DNA of 64,000 nt. It comes from Streptomyces turgidiscabies Car8 (lineage in GTDB: Bacteria > Actinomycetota > Actinomycetes > Streptomycetales > Streptomycetaceae). The position numbers and the translations under genes are program-made. The stretch covers positions 1 through 64,000 of the forward strand of contig NZ_AEJB01000639.1 in NCBI RefSeq assembly GCF_000331005.1. Reading direction: 5' to 3'. The notes under the pieces were generated by a model. That model ran no database searches. It had not been told where the DNA came from and was given only the letters and a program-made list of their open reading frames with translations. Below, in pieces: positions 38,994 through 48,095 of the stretch (its first letter is position 1; each line of letters opens with the position of its first letter).

Positions 38994-41900
38994 CTACTTG
39001 ATGCCGATCTCGGCCAGTTGCAGGCGGAACTTGGTGCTCTCGTCGGAGGCGGCAGCGCCGAGTCTGGTTGCCGTCAGGCGCAGGTAGCGGCCGGTGGTGG
39101 AGGTGAGGGTGTAGGTCTGGGCGGACCCGCTCGGGTTGGCCTGGCCGGTGACGGTACGAGCCGTGGTGTAGGTGCCGGATCCGTCGGGGCGGGTCTGCAG
39201 CGTGAAGTCGACAGGGAAGTTCGCGGTGCCGCCGCCGGCTCCGCTGGTGTCGGTGCGGGGGTTTAGGGTGACGGAGCCGATGGACCGGTCGGCGCCGAGG
39301 TCGACCTCGATCCATACAGGTGTGGCGCTGACGTCGGCAGAGGGGAAGTCGATGCTGGTGAAGCCCTTGGCACCGGTGACGCTGGTGGTGGTGCCCTCCA
39401 GGATCCGGGTCTTGCCCCAGTCGCTGTTCTCCAGCGTGTAGTTGGCCGTGACAGTGGTCGCGGCGGCGGGGACGGTCAGTTCGGCGAGCTGCAGGCGGAA
39501 CTTGGTGGATTCGTCGGAAGCGGCGGCTCCGAGCCTGGTGGCCTGCAGGCGGACGTAGCGGGCGGTGGCGGTCTTGAAGCCGTACGTCTGGACCAGCCCC
39601 TGTGGGTTGGCCTGGCCGGTGACGGTGCGGGCGGTGGTGTAGGTGCTGGATCCGTCCGCGCGGGTCTGGATCGTGAAGTCCACGGGGAAGCCCGCGGTCC
39701 CTCCCCCGGCGGCCGGGGTGTCGGTGCGGGGGAAGAGGCGTACGGCGTCGATGTCGGTGTCGGCACCGAGGTCGATCTCCACCCACACGGGGTTCGCGCC
39801 GACATCGGCGGAGGTGAACTCGTTGCTGGTGTAGCCCCGGGCTCCGGTCACGCTGGTGAGCTTGCCGTCGGTGAGCCGGTTCTTGCCCCAGTTGCCGTTC
39901 TCCAGGCTGTTGTTGCTGGTGACCGGCCGGTTCAGGGCGAGGTTGTCGAGGCGGCCGGTGCCTGTGGCCGTGAACGTCCAGGTGCCCGGCTGGGCCTTGA
40001 AGTAGACGTACGAGGAGTCCTTGCCGTCGTAGCTCAGACCGCTGACGCTGCCGGTGGAGGAGCCCCCGGTGAAGACGGTGGTGCCGTTGGCCTTGACGAC
40101 GGGCTGGGAGCCGCCGTAGGTGGGCACGCCGACGCGGGCTGTCGTGCCGCTCGGCGAGGTGAGGTTCAGGGTGACCGTCGTGCCGTCGCGTGTGATGCCG
40201 AAGCGGATGTCGCCCTTGACGGTGGGCGTCACCGTGTTGATCTTCGTGAGGCTGCCCGTCTGAGGGATCACCTCGTACGTCTCCCAGCCTGCCGTGGTGG
40301 GGCGGACACCCGCCGCATAGGCGGACAGGGCGTACAGCGGGGCGCCGTTCCAAGCGTGGTTGTCCGTGCCTTCCGACTTGACCCACACCTCCCACAGGGT
40401 GTGGCAGGCGGGGTCGGCGACCTGGGCGGCGTAGCGGTTGCGCATCCGCTCCTCGGCGACGGTGGCCGCGCCCATCAGGTACAGCGCCTCCAGGACGTAG
40501 AACTCCGTGTAGGGGCTGGCGTTGAGGTGGGTGCGCAGCACGTCGGTGATCGCCGGGTAGTGGCTGGGGGTGGCCAGGCCCGCGACGACGGCGAGGGCGC
40601 CTGCCCGGTCGTCGGTGTCGCCGTTGTAGCCGGGCGAGCGGTACTCGTTGTTCGTGGAGTTCCACAGCAGGGTGTCGAAGTTGGCCTTGATGCTGTCGCG
40701 CTGGGCCTGCCATCCGGCGACGTCGCCGGTGTTGCCGCTGAGGTCGGCGAGCTTGGCGGCGGTGTCCAGGGCCAGGTAGTACCAGCAGTTGTTCAGGACG
40801 CGGGTGTCGATGTTGCTGCCCCAGTCCTGCCAGTCCCAGTCGCCGGCACGGTGGGTTACCAGACCGTCGCTGCCCAGGCCCCACAGGTCCAGGTACTTCT
40901 TCACCGCCGGGTAGGCGCCGGTGACCGTGCTCGTGTCGCCGGTGTAGAGGTGGAACGTCCAGAAGGACCACACCGAGGCGAGCATCTGGTTGGGCAGCTC
41001 GGCGGTCCAGATGGTCGAGGGCATCGGAGAGTAGAGCGCCCCGGTGTCCTTCTGCCAGGAGGCCAGCTGGGAGATGGCCTTCTTGCCGAGGGCGTGGGAC
41101 CTGGTGTCGAAGGTGTAGAAGCCCTCCTTCAACTGGTTGACCACGTCGCCCCACCACTGGGCGCGTTCGCGGGTCGGGCAGTCCATGTAGTTGTCCCGCA
41201 TGTTGACGTACATGGTGCGGGCGGCCTTGGTCCACACGGTGTCGAAGAAGGCGTCACTACTGGTGAACGACCCGTCGAAGTCGGTGTCGTAGCCGGACTC
41301 CCGGTACTTGAGATCCACGATGGTCACGCCCGCCGGGATGGTGTACCGCACGGCCGTACCGCTCATCCATGCCAGCGCCTCGAACTCCTGGACCCCGCCG
41401 GTGCAGACGTAGGTGGCGCGGACGTTGAAAATGGTCTTCTGGTCGATGCCGACCAGTCCCTTGCCGTCGTCGTAGTGGTCGGTCTGGATGCCGATCACCG
41501 TGCCGGCCGGGGCGTCCACCTTGAGGTACGGCGTGACCTGGATGTTGGACGGCAGGGTGGCGGAGATGGCGGTGCTGCCCTGTCCGGTGGACGGCAGCGA
41601 GGCCGCGTTGGTGTAGGACGTGAGACCGGAGTAGCGGAACAGTGGGACGGGCCGCTGGACGAGGTCGTTCCAGGGCGCGGCTCCCGCGGCACCGAAGTCG
41701 GTGGGTGCCGTCCAGCCGCTGTCGTTGAAGCCGGGCGACTGCCAGCCCGCCAGGGCGGTGGCGTTGCGGGCGTCGTAGTAGATGTTCGACTCGGGCAGCC
41801 GGAAGTTCACCTGCGAACCGCCGGTGTTGTTCGCGTAGCCGGCGTGGACGGTGTGCTTCCAGCCGGTGTCGCTGACGACCCGGGTGGTCGTGGAGCCGGT

Positions 41901-42356
41901 GGCGATGTCCGACTGGAACAGCAGCCCGCCCTTGCCGCTGCTGTTGTGCGAGAAGCCCTGCTTGCCGAAGTGCCACACCAGGAGGGCGACCGTGTTGCCG
42001 CCGCTGTTCAGGTACGGGGCGAGGTCGATCACGTCGTGGTAGGTGCCCGTGCGGTTCGGGCCACGCTTGAGGCCGCCCTCGAAGACCACGAGGGTTCCGT
42101 TCACCCACAGCCAGTACTTGGAGTCGGCGGCGATCCGGGTCGGTGCGCTGTCCGGCTTGGCGGACAGGGTGAACGACTTGCGGAAGGCCACCCATTGGTT
42201 CGCCGTGGTGGACGGCGCCCAGATCCACTTGGCCGTCCAGGGGTCCGCGGCGGCGGCCGTCGGGGCGAGGGCGGGCAGCACCAGGGAGCTCAGGACGGGG
42301 GCCAGCGCCACGGCTGTGGCGGTGCGGAGGACAGACCTGCGGGTCAGCTGTCGCAT
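38994..42356 (-). CDS. Secreted GH78 alpha-L-rhamnosidase with two C-terminal discoidin-like domains
   Basis: 1120 residues with a Tat signal (TRRSVLRTATAVALAP, cleavage near AAAADP, residue 37). The N-terminal beta-sandwich DPWTAKWIWAP...YWLWVNG typical of GH78 leads into an (alpha/alpha)6 barrel with YMDCPTRERAQWWGD, the variant of the CPQRDERLGWTGD catalytic loop found in one GH78 branch. The C terminus carries two tandem F5/8-type-C-like modules (about residues 800-965 and 968-1120), nearly identical repeats (GAKGFTSIDFPSADVSATPVW versus GARGYTSNEFTSADVGANPVW), probably carbohydrate-binding. Cleaves terminal alpha-L-rhamnose, for example from pectin side chains or glycosides. Convergent with the NRPS locus, 54 bp away. 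Confidence 0.9.
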   Translation of the reverse strand: MRQLTRRSVLRTATAVALAPVLSSLVLPALAPTAAAADPWTAKWIWAPSTTANQWVAFRKSFTLSAKPDSAPTRIAADSKYWLWVNGTLVVFEGGLKRGPNRTGTYHDVIDLAPYLNSGGNTVALLVWHFGKQGFSHNSSGKGGLLFQSDIATGSTTTRVVSDTGWKHTVHAGYANNTGGSQVNFRLPESNIYYDARNATALAGWQSPGFNDSGWTAPTDFGAAGAAPWNDLVQRPVPLFRYSGLTSYTNAASLPSTGQGSTAISATLPSNIQVTPYLKVDAPAGTVIGIQTDHYDDGKGLVGIDQKTIFNVRATYVCTGGVQEFEALAWMSGTAVRYTIPAGVTIVDLKYRESGYDTDFDGSFTSSDAFFDTVWTKAARTMYVNMRDNYMDCPTRERAQWWGDVVNQLKEGFYTFDTRSHALGKKAISQLASWQKDTGALYSPMPSTIWTAELPNQMLASVWSFWTFHLYTGDTSTVTGAYPAVKKYLDLWGLGSDGLVTHRAGDWDWQDWGSNIDTRVLNNCWYYLALDTAAKLADLSGNTGDVAGWQAQRDSIKANFDTLLWNSTNNEYRSPGYNGDTDDRAGALAVVAGLATPSHYPAITDVLRTHLNASPYTEFYVLEALYLMGAATVAEERMRNRYAAQVADPACHTLWEVWVKSEGTDNHAWNGAPLYALSAYAAGVRPTTAGWETYEVIPQTGSLTKINTVTPTVKGDIRFGITRDGTTVTLNLTSPSGTTARVGVPTYGGSQPVVKANGTTVFTGGSSTGSVSGLSYDGKDSSYVYFKAQPGTWTFTATGTGRLDNLALNRPVTSNNSLENGNWGKNRLTDGKLTSVTGARGYTSNEFTSADVGANPVWVEIDLGADTDIDAVRLFPRTDTPAAGGGTAGFPVDFTIQTRADGSSTYTTARTVTGQANPQGLVQTYGFKTATARYVRLQATRLGAAASDESTKFRLQLAELTVPAAATTVTANYTLENSDWGKTRILEGTTTSVTGAKGFTSIDFPSADVSATPVWIEVDLGADRSIGSVTLNPRTDTSGAGGGTANFPVDFTLQTRPDGSGTYTTARTVTGQANPSGSAQTYTLTSTTGRYLRLTATRLGAAASDESTKFRLQLAEIGIK

Positions 42357-42426
42357 CGGGGGTTCCGTTTCATGAAGGGGTACAAGTTCGGACGGCGGTG
42401 GGGCAGGGCTGGGACCGGCGCGGCTG

Positions 42427-45231
42427 TCAGCAGCCCTGTACGCCGCTCAGCAGCGTCTCCAGATCGGCGGCGGCACCGGCGCCGCCGTCTTCGAAGAGGA
42501 CCTTGTTGGCCAGCGTGGGCAGTTCACGCGCCGGCACGTCCAGATACGGTTCCAGCCGCCGGGCCAGCCGGGCGGGGTCCGTACCCAGTCCGTGCCGGAT
42601 CAGGACACCGACGGTGGCCTCCCACAGTTCGGGGACGTCCATCAGGTCCCGTACGGTCGCCACCGTGGCCGTGGCCGGGAGGCAGGGGTCCTCGGTCGTC
42701 CAGGTGTGTGTGCCGTGCGTCGCGGTCAGGGCCGGCCGGTCGTCGCCGGGCAGGTGGACGGTGGCTCGCGTCCCCACGGGCACGGTCACCACCAGATGGA
42801 AGAGCCCCGCGTCACGCCGCCAGCTCACCGACGCCTCCCCGTACGGGGTGATGTGGCGGGCGGAGGCGTGGGTGAGTGCCCGGTCAGGCAGCGGACGTAC
42901 GGTGAACTCCCGGTATCCGGGGGCCGCGGGGGCGAGTCCCGCCACCGCACGGTGCATCCAGTCGGCGACCGCTCCGAGCGCGTAGTGGTTGAAGGACGTC
43001 ATCTGGCCGGGGTTGACCGTGCCGTCGGGGAGCATGCTGTCCCAGCGTTCCCAGACGGTGGTGGCACCCATCGTCACCGGGTACAGCCAGGAGGGGCAGC
43101 CTTTCTCCAGCAGCAGCCGGTAGGCGAGGTCGGGGCGGCCGGTGGCGGTGAGGGCGTCGGTCATCAGCGGGGTGCCGACGAATCCGGTGGCGATCCGGAA
43201 GCCGTTCGTGCGGACGAGGTCGGCGAGCCTGCGTCCGGCGGTCGCACGCTGTTCGGGCCCGGCGAGCAGCTCCCACTGCAGGGCCATGGCGTACGCGGTC
43301 GGCGAGTCGCCCACGATCCGGCCGGTCGGTGTGACGAACTCGCGGGCGAAGGCATCGCGGGTCCGGGCGGCGAGCGCACGGTACTTTCCTGCCTGCTCCG
43401 CCTGGCCCAGGACGTCGGCGGTGCGGGCGACCACGTCCGCACAGCGGATCAGGCAGGCGGTGGCGACGACGTCCGCGGGCGTGCGGGCGGCGAACGGGTC
43501 GTCCGGCGGTGCGGCCGGGTCCAGCCAGTCACCGAACTGGAAACCGCCCGTCCACACCCCGTCAGTGGTGAGCGAGGCCGTCTTGTCGACCCAGGCGCGC
43601 GCACTGGCGTACTGGCGCCGCAGGACGTCGAGGTCGCCGTACCGCTCGTACAGCACCCAGGGCACCACCGCGGCCGCGTCTCCCCAGGCCGCCGCGGTCG
43701 GCGTCTCGACGTCCATGACGTCGGGGATCACCCAGGGCACCGCACCGTCGGGATGCTGGTCGACGGCGAGGTCGGCGAGCCACGTGGAGAGGAAGCCCGC
43801 GGAGTCGAAGAGGAAGGCGGCGGTGGGTGAGAAGACCTGGGTGTCTCCGGTCCAGCCGAGCCGTTCGTCGCGCTGGGGACAGTCCGTGGGCACGTCGAGG
43901 AAGTTGCCGCGCGTACCCCGGACGACGTTCTCGTGGAACTGTTCGAGATCCGGGTCCGAACAGGTGAACCAGCCGGTGCGGCGCAGGTCGGTCCCCACGA
44001 CCATGGCGTGCAGGTCCTCGGCCGTCAGGTCCGGCACCCCGGTGATCTCGGCGTAGCGGAACCCGTGGAAGGTGAACGAGGGTTCGAGGACGGCCTCGGC
44101 GGATTCGGCCAGGAGGTAGGTGTCGACGGCGTCGGCCGTACGCAGTGGACGGGTGCACAGCTCCCCGTCCTCCAGGACCTCGGCGTGCCGGACCGTGACC
44201 TCCCGGCCGTCGTCGGCGCCTCGCACCCGCAGCCGGACCCACCCGACGACGTTCTGTCCGAAGTCGGCGAGCGTACGGCCGGACGGTGACTGCCAGACCC
44301 TCAGCGCGGGCAGTTCTTCGGTGACGCGTACGGGCGGCCCTTCCGGGGCGACGAGTCGCGACAGCGCCGCCTCCTCGTCGGGCAGCACTTCCACCGGGCC
44401 GGTCGCCGGGCCGGGTGTGAACCGCAGATCGGTGCGCTGGCCCTTGTAGAGGTCGTCCGCGACGACACCGGTGTCCCTGGCCCGCCACTCCTCGTCGGTA
44501 CCGAAGACGTCCACCGACCCGTCGGCGTACCGGACTTCGAGCTGGGCGAGCAGGGCGAGACGGTCGCCGTACAGTGCGCGGGCGCCCCACCAGCCGAGAT
44601 GGCCGCGGTACCAGCCGTTGCCGAGCAGGACGGAGACGGTGTTCGCGCCTTCCGTCAGCAGCGCGGTGACGTCGTGGGTCTGGTAGCGCAGCCTGTGGTG
44701 GTAGCTGGTCCAGCCGGGTGCGAGCACCTCGTCGCCGACCCGGGTGCCGTTGAGGGAGGCGGTGTAGACGCCGTGGGCGGTGGCGTACAGCCGTGCGCTC
44801 ACCATCCCGGGGCGCAGGACGACCGTTCGGAGGAGTTCCGGGGCGGGTGAGTCCAGAGCGCCGTGGTCGCGGGGGGTGATGAACCGGGCGCTCCAGTCCT
44901 GTGGCCGCAGCAGTCCCGTCTCGACGGTGGCGGGGGCGCTCCACCCGCTCCAGCTTTCCCCGGCGGCCACCCGTATCCGAACGGTCGCCCGAGCGCGGGA
45001 AGGCAGGGGCTCGAACGGCCAGGCCACGAGGATCTGCTCGGCCGACTCGACCCGGACGACCTCGGCGCCGTCGAGCTGCACCTCGTACGCCGTCTGCCGC
45101 CACTCGGGGTCGTCCGTGCGCACCTGCCAGGAGAGGCGTGGCGCCGGGACGCCCACACCGAGCGGATCGTCCCGGTGCTCGAAGCGGATGGCCGCAACAG
45201 TGGTGCTGGGCTCCGGATGCTGCAGGGTCAT
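42427..45231 (-). CDS. Cytoplasmic GH78 alpha-L-rhamnosidase
   Basis: 934 residues from ATG 45229-45231; no signal peptide, so probably intracellular. Complete GH78 layout: fibronectin-like N-terminal domain, beta-sandwich with TASLNGTRVGDEVLAPGWTSYHHRL, LGNGWYRGHLGWWG, then catalytic TDCPQRDERLGWTGDTQVF and MTSFNHYALGAVADWMHRAVAG. Expected to hydrolyse rhamnosyl oligosaccharides brought in by the adjacent ABC importer. Operator-like palindromes lie at 45251-45280 just upstream. Confidence 0.92.
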   Translation of the reverse strand: MTLQHPEPSTTVAAIRFEHRDDPLGVGVPAPRLSWQVRTDDPEWRQTAYEVQLDGAEVVRVESAEQILVAWPFEPLPSRARATVRIRVAAGESWSGWSAPATVETGLLRPQDWSARFITPRDHGALDSPAPELLRTVVLRPGMVSARLYATAHGVYTASLNGTRVGDEVLAPGWTSYHHRLRYQTHDVTALLTEGANTVSVLLGNGWYRGHLGWWGARALYGDRLALLAQLEVRYADGSVDVFGTDEEWRARDTGVVADDLYKGQRTDLRFTPGPATGPVEVLPDEEAALSRLVAPEGPPVRVTEELPALRVWQSPSGRTLADFGQNVVGWVRLRVRGADDGREVTVRHAEVLEDGELCTRPLRTADAVDTYLLAESAEAVLEPSFTFHGFRYAEITGVPDLTAEDLHAMVVGTDLRRTGWFTCSDPDLEQFHENVVRGTRGNFLDVPTDCPQRDERLGWTGDTQVFSPTAAFLFDSAGFLSTWLADLAVDQHPDGAVPWVIPDVMDVETPTAAAWGDAAAVVPWVLYERYGDLDVLRRQYASARAWVDKTASLTTDGVWTGGFQFGDWLDPAAPPDDPFAARTPADVVATACLIRCADVVARTADVLGQAEQAGKYRALAARTRDAFAREFVTPTGRIVGDSPTAYAMALQWELLAGPEQRATAGRRLADLVRTNGFRIATGFVGTPLMTDALTATGRPDLAYRLLLEKGCPSWLYPVTMGATTVWERWDSMLPDGTVNPGQMTSFNHYALGAVADWMHRAVAGLAPAAPGYREFTVRPLPDRALTHASARHITPYGEASVSWRRDAGLFHLVVTVPVGTRATVHLPGDDRPALTATHGTHTWTTEDPCLPATATVATVRDLMDVPELWEATVGVLIRHGLGTDPARLARRLEPYLDVPARELPTLANKVLFEDGGAGAAADLETLLSGVQGC

Positions 45232-45250
45232 ACCCGTCCCCTCCCTCGAC

Positions 45251-45264
45251 GTGGAACGTTCCAC
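45251..45264. promoter_or_regulatory. Palindrome GTGGAACGTTCCAC (LacI operator candidate)
   Basis: Perfect 14-bp palindrome centred on ACGT, 20 bp upstream of the cytoplasmic rhamnosidase start. Related imperfect copies occur at 46502-46515 and 54738-54751, each near a LacI gene. Confidence 0.55.
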
Positions 45265-45266
45265 GT

Positions 45267-45280
45267 TTGAAACGACTCAA
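45267..45280. promoter_or_regulatory. CGA-centred operator candidate upstream of cytoplasmic rhamnosidase
   Basis: TTGAAACGACTCAA, an imperfect relative of the TGAATCGATTCA palindrome seen upstream of the other transcription units at 46657 and 54617; it lies next to the perfect palindrome at 45251. Confidence 0.5.
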
Positions 45281-45344
45281 CCATGAGCCGGGGAGGTCAG
45301 GACGTCAAGAGGGGGCGGGCAGGAAATCCGTGCGTCGGTCCGAC

Positions 45345-46385
45345 TCAGGGCCGCGGGGGCGCGGTGCTGCCGCGCACCACGAGGTGCGGTGTCGAGGCCA
45401 TGACGACGGCGCGGTCGCGGCGGTTCTCGATCCGCTCCAGCAGGAGCCGGGCCGCGGTCCCGCCCATCATGGCGCCCGCCTGGTCCACGCTGGTCAGGTT
45501 CACCGGAGCGAGGGCGGCCACGGACGTGTTGTTGTATCCGGCGAGCGAGAGATCCTCGGGAATGCGCAGGCCCAGCTCGCCGGCCGCCCGGAAGACGCCG
45601 GTCGCGGCGACGTCGGCGCCGGCGAAGATCGCGGTGGGGGGACGCGTGGAGGTGAGCAGTTCCATGGCCCCGCGGTAGCCGCCCTCGTCCGAGTACCCGG
45701 AGTTCACGACCCGGGCCAGGTCGGCCAGACCGTGCCGGGCCATCGCCGCACCGTAGGCGGCCCGGACATGGTGTTCCGGCCGCTGCTGCCACTGGACGCC
45801 ACGGACCGTGGGGTGCGACAGGAGTGCGATGTCCCTGTGCCCCAGGCCGACCAGGTGGTCCACCACGAGATCGACGCCGATCCCGTCCTGGTTGACCACG
45901 CAGTCGTACGCCGGCGAGGGGTCGTGATGGCCGAGCACCACCGTCGGCACGTCGGCGGCGACGCGCACCACCTCCGCCCGGGGGACGGCGGGGGCGATCA
46001 GGATCAGGCCGTCCATCTGCCGGTCCACCATGGCGTGGATCAGCTTCGTCTGGTCGTCCTTCTCGGCGGAGCCGCTCGAGCCGATGAACACCGCGTACTC
46101 GGTGTTCCGCAGCGTCGCGTCGACGCCCTCCAGGAGGTCGGCGTAGAAGGCGTTGCGGATACTCGCGAGCAGCACACCGATCGTGTAGGTACGGCCCCGC
46201 ATTCCACGGGCGGCGGCGTGCGGACGATAGCCGAGCTCGGCCATCGCGGCCCGCACCCGCTCACGCATGGCCGGGCTCACGCCATAGGCGTTGGTCAGCA
46301 CCTTCGACACGGCGGAGGTCGACACTCCCGCACTGCGCGCGACGTCGGCGATGGTTACTCTCTTCGAGCCGCCCGTTGGACGCAT
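45345..46385 (-). CDS. LacI-family transcriptional regulator 1
   Basis: 346 residues from ATG 46383-46385. LacI helix-turn-helix RVTIADVARSAGVSTSAVSKVLTNAYGVSP with hinge helix, then a periplasmic-binding-protein-like sensor domain (YTIGVLLASIRNAFYADLLEGV, GLILIAPAV, TAIFAGADVAATGVFRAAGELGLRIPEDLSLAGYNN). It lies between the cytoplasmic rhamnosidase and the divergent importer operon and probably represses both. Clear paralogue of the LacI protein at 54917 (similar sensor-domain signatures). Confidence 0.93.
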   Translation of the reverse strand: MRPTGGSKRVTIADVARSAGVSTSAVSKVLTNAYGVSPAMRERVRAAMAELGYRPHAAARGMRGRTYTIGVLLASIRNAFYADLLEGVDATLRNTEYAVFIGSSGSAEKDDQTKLIHAMVDRQMDGLILIAPAVPRAEVVRVAADVPTVVLGHHDPSPAYDCVVNQDGIGVDLVVDHLVGLGHRDIALLSHPTVRGVQWQQRPEHHVRAAYGAAMARHGLADLARVVNSGYSDEGGYRGAMELLTSTRPPTAIFAGADVAATGVFRAAGELGLRIPEDLSLAGYNNTSVAALAPVNLTSVDQAGAMMGGTAARLLLERIENRRDRAVVMASTPHLVVRGSTAPPRP

Positions 46386-46501
46386 GGGGTCCCCACCTCC
46401 GCTGTCGTGCACCACACGCCCCACTTCGGCGTTTCCGGAACGTTACTCGCAGATGACTTGACGGCTCCGCCGGTGCGCCTCAATCTTTGGGCATTCCCTT
46501 T

Positions 46502-46515
46502 GTGGCACGTTACAC
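46502..46515. promoter_or_regulatory. ACGT-centred operator candidate GTGGCACGTTACAC
   Basis: Matches the perfect palindrome at 45251 at 12 of 14 positions and keeps the outer GTG/CAC and central ACGT; lies in the divergent control region of the importer operon. Confidence 0.45.
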
Positions 46516-46656
46516 GAACGGCACGGCACGACAGGCTCGACCGACAGAGCCACACCCGCAGCGGACCGCCAGGGACCCGACCACCGGCCGCGACGGAAGA
46601 CAGACCGATCCGGTATCGAGTTGCACCGCTCCTCGCCCGGTCGCCCCATTCCTCAA

Positions 46657-46668
46657 TGAAACGATTCA
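46657..46668. promoter_or_regulatory. Operator candidate TGAAACGATTCA upstream of importer lipoprotein
   Basis: Near-perfect 12-bp palindrome 25 bp ahead of the lipoprotein start codon; differs by one base from the perfect TGAATCGATTCA at 54617. Position between promoter and start fits LacI repression. Confidence 0.6.
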
Positions 46669-46693
46669 CCGACGCTCGAACGAAGGAACTTCC

Positions 46694-48019
46694 ATGAGGT
46701 CAAGCACTCTCGCCAAGAGAAGGGCTGTGGTGGCCGCGGCTGTCGTCATGCCGCTCGTGCTCAGCGCCTGCAGCGCCGGCTCTCTGGGCTCGTCCGGCGA
46801 GGACGGCGCTGCGACGTCGATCAAGCTCCTCGTCGACAACGCACCCGACAACCTCCAGTCCGCCCAGCAGCTGGCCAAGGCCTTCGAGGCGAAGAACCCG
46901 AAGATCAAGGTGAGCGTGGAGACCCGCCCCGGCGGCACCGAGGGCGACAACCTCATCAAGACCCGGCTGCAGACGGACAGCATGGACGATCTCTTCGTCT
47001 ACAACGTGGGTTCTCTGTTCCAGCAGATCGACCCGACGAAGACGCTCACCCCGATCACTCAGGACCCGTACGTCAAGAACCTCGACGAGTCCTTCCTCCC
47101 GCAGGTCACGGTGGGCGGCCAGACCTACGGCGTCCCGCTGGGTTCGGCTCTCGGGGGCGGTGTCCTCTACAACAAGAAGGTCTACGACAGGCTCGGTCTG
47201 GCCGTACCCAAGACCTGGGCGGACTTCATCGCCAACAGCCAGACGATCAAGGCGGCCGGTATCGCGCCGGTCATCCAGACCTACCAGGACACCTGGACCT
47301 CCCAGCTGCTGGTGCTGGGCGACTTCCACAACGTGGCGGCGGCACAGCCGGACTTCGTCAGGGACTACACCGCCGACAAGGCGAAGTACGCCACCGATCC
47401 GAATGCGTTCAAGGGCTTCCAGCATCTGCAGCAGATCCACGACCTGAAGCTGCAGAACTCCGACTACGCGTCGGCCACCCTCGTCAAGGGCCTGCAGATG
47501 CTGGCCACGGGCAAGGGCGCCCAGTACCCGATGCTCTCCACCGTCATCAGCGGGATCAAGACGAGCAACCCGGACCAGCTCAACGACATCGGCTTCTTCG
47601 CGCTGCCCGGGGACGACGCCTCCACAGCCGGCCTGACGGCATGGTTCCCCAACGCCCTCTACGTTCCGAAGACCACCACGGGTGACAAGCTCGCCGCGGT
47701 GAAGAAGCTCCTCGCGTTCGCCGCCAGCCCGGCCGGCTGCACGGCCCAGGCCAAGGCGTCGACGCCGACCGGGCCGTACCTGGTCAAGGGCTGCACCCTG
47801 CCGACCGATGTGCCGACGATCACCAAGGACGTCGCCGCCTACTTCACGGACGGCGCCCAGAGCCCGGCACTCGAGTTCCTGTCCCCGGTGAAGGGGCCGA
47901 GCCTCGACCAGATCAGCGTCCAGGTCGGCTCCGGCATCACCGACGCCAAGACGGGCGCGACCCAGTACGACAAGGACACCAGGAAGCAGGCTCAGCAGCT
48001 CGGTCTGCCGGGCTGGTAG
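46694..48019 (+). CDS. ABC importer sugar-binding lipoprotein (CUT1 family)
   Basis: 441 residues from ATG 46694 (AAGGAAC ribosome site). Lipoprotein signal with lipobox LSAC (Cys about residue 26). Extracellular solute-binding protein of the family 1 type: TSIKLLVDNAPDNLQSAQQLAKAFEAKNPKIKV, LGGGVLYNKKVYDRLGL, PKTWADFIANSQTIKAAG, and FFALPGDDASTAGLTAWFPNALYV. Binds an oligosaccharide outside the membrane and delivers it to the two permeases downstream. Context points to rhamnose- or arabinose-containing oligosaccharides. Confidence 0.92.
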   Translation: MRSSTLAKRRAVVAAAVVMPLVLSACSAGSLGSSGEDGAATSIKLLVDNAPDNLQSAQQLAKAFEAKNPKIKVSVETRPGGTEGDNLIKTRLQTDSMDDLFVYNVGSLFQQIDPTKTLTPITQDPYVKNLDESFLPQVTVGGQTYGVPLGSALGGGVLYNKKVYDRLGLAVPKTWADFIANSQTIKAAGIAPVIQTYQDTWTSQLLVLGDFHNVAAAQPDFVRDYTADKAKYATDPNAFKGFQHLQQIHDLKLQNSDYASATLVKGLQMLATGKGAQYPMLSTVISGIKTSNPDQLNDIGFFALPGDDASTAGLTAWFPNALYVPKTTTGDKLAAVKKLLAFAASPAGCTAQAKASTPTGPYLVKGCTLPTDVPTITKDVAAYFTDGAQSPALEFLSPVKGPSLDQISVQVGSGITDAKTGATQYDKDTRKQAQQLGLPGW

Positions 48020-48095
48020 GAACGCACGTCCGTGCCTCCCCGCCCGCACAGAGAAAAAAAAAGGGGGCGGGGTGGCACCCGAGAGAGGTCGAACG

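Larger units (their letters stand above)
46386..46693. promoter_or_regulatory. Divergent control region between LacI regulator 1 and importer operon
   Basis: 308 bp without a gene. It holds GGAACGTTAC (46437-46446), GTGGCACGTTACAC (46502-46515) and TGAAACGATTCA (46657-46668), so sites of both palindrome classes, and the AAGGAA ribosome site of the lipoprotein gene. No small ORF with a convincing start was seen. Confidence 0.5.

Noticed and set aside
40356..42851. 831-codon plus-strand open frame opposite the rhamnosidase genes
   Set aside because: It spans the boundary of two clear minus-strand GH78 genes and reads as Gly/Val/Arg repeats, typical of antisense frames in high-GC DNA.
48054..48066. 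A-rich run followed by G run as an intrinsic terminator
   Set aside because: There is no preceding stem-loop on the plus strand and the flanking genes clearly form one operon; kept only as an odd spacer.
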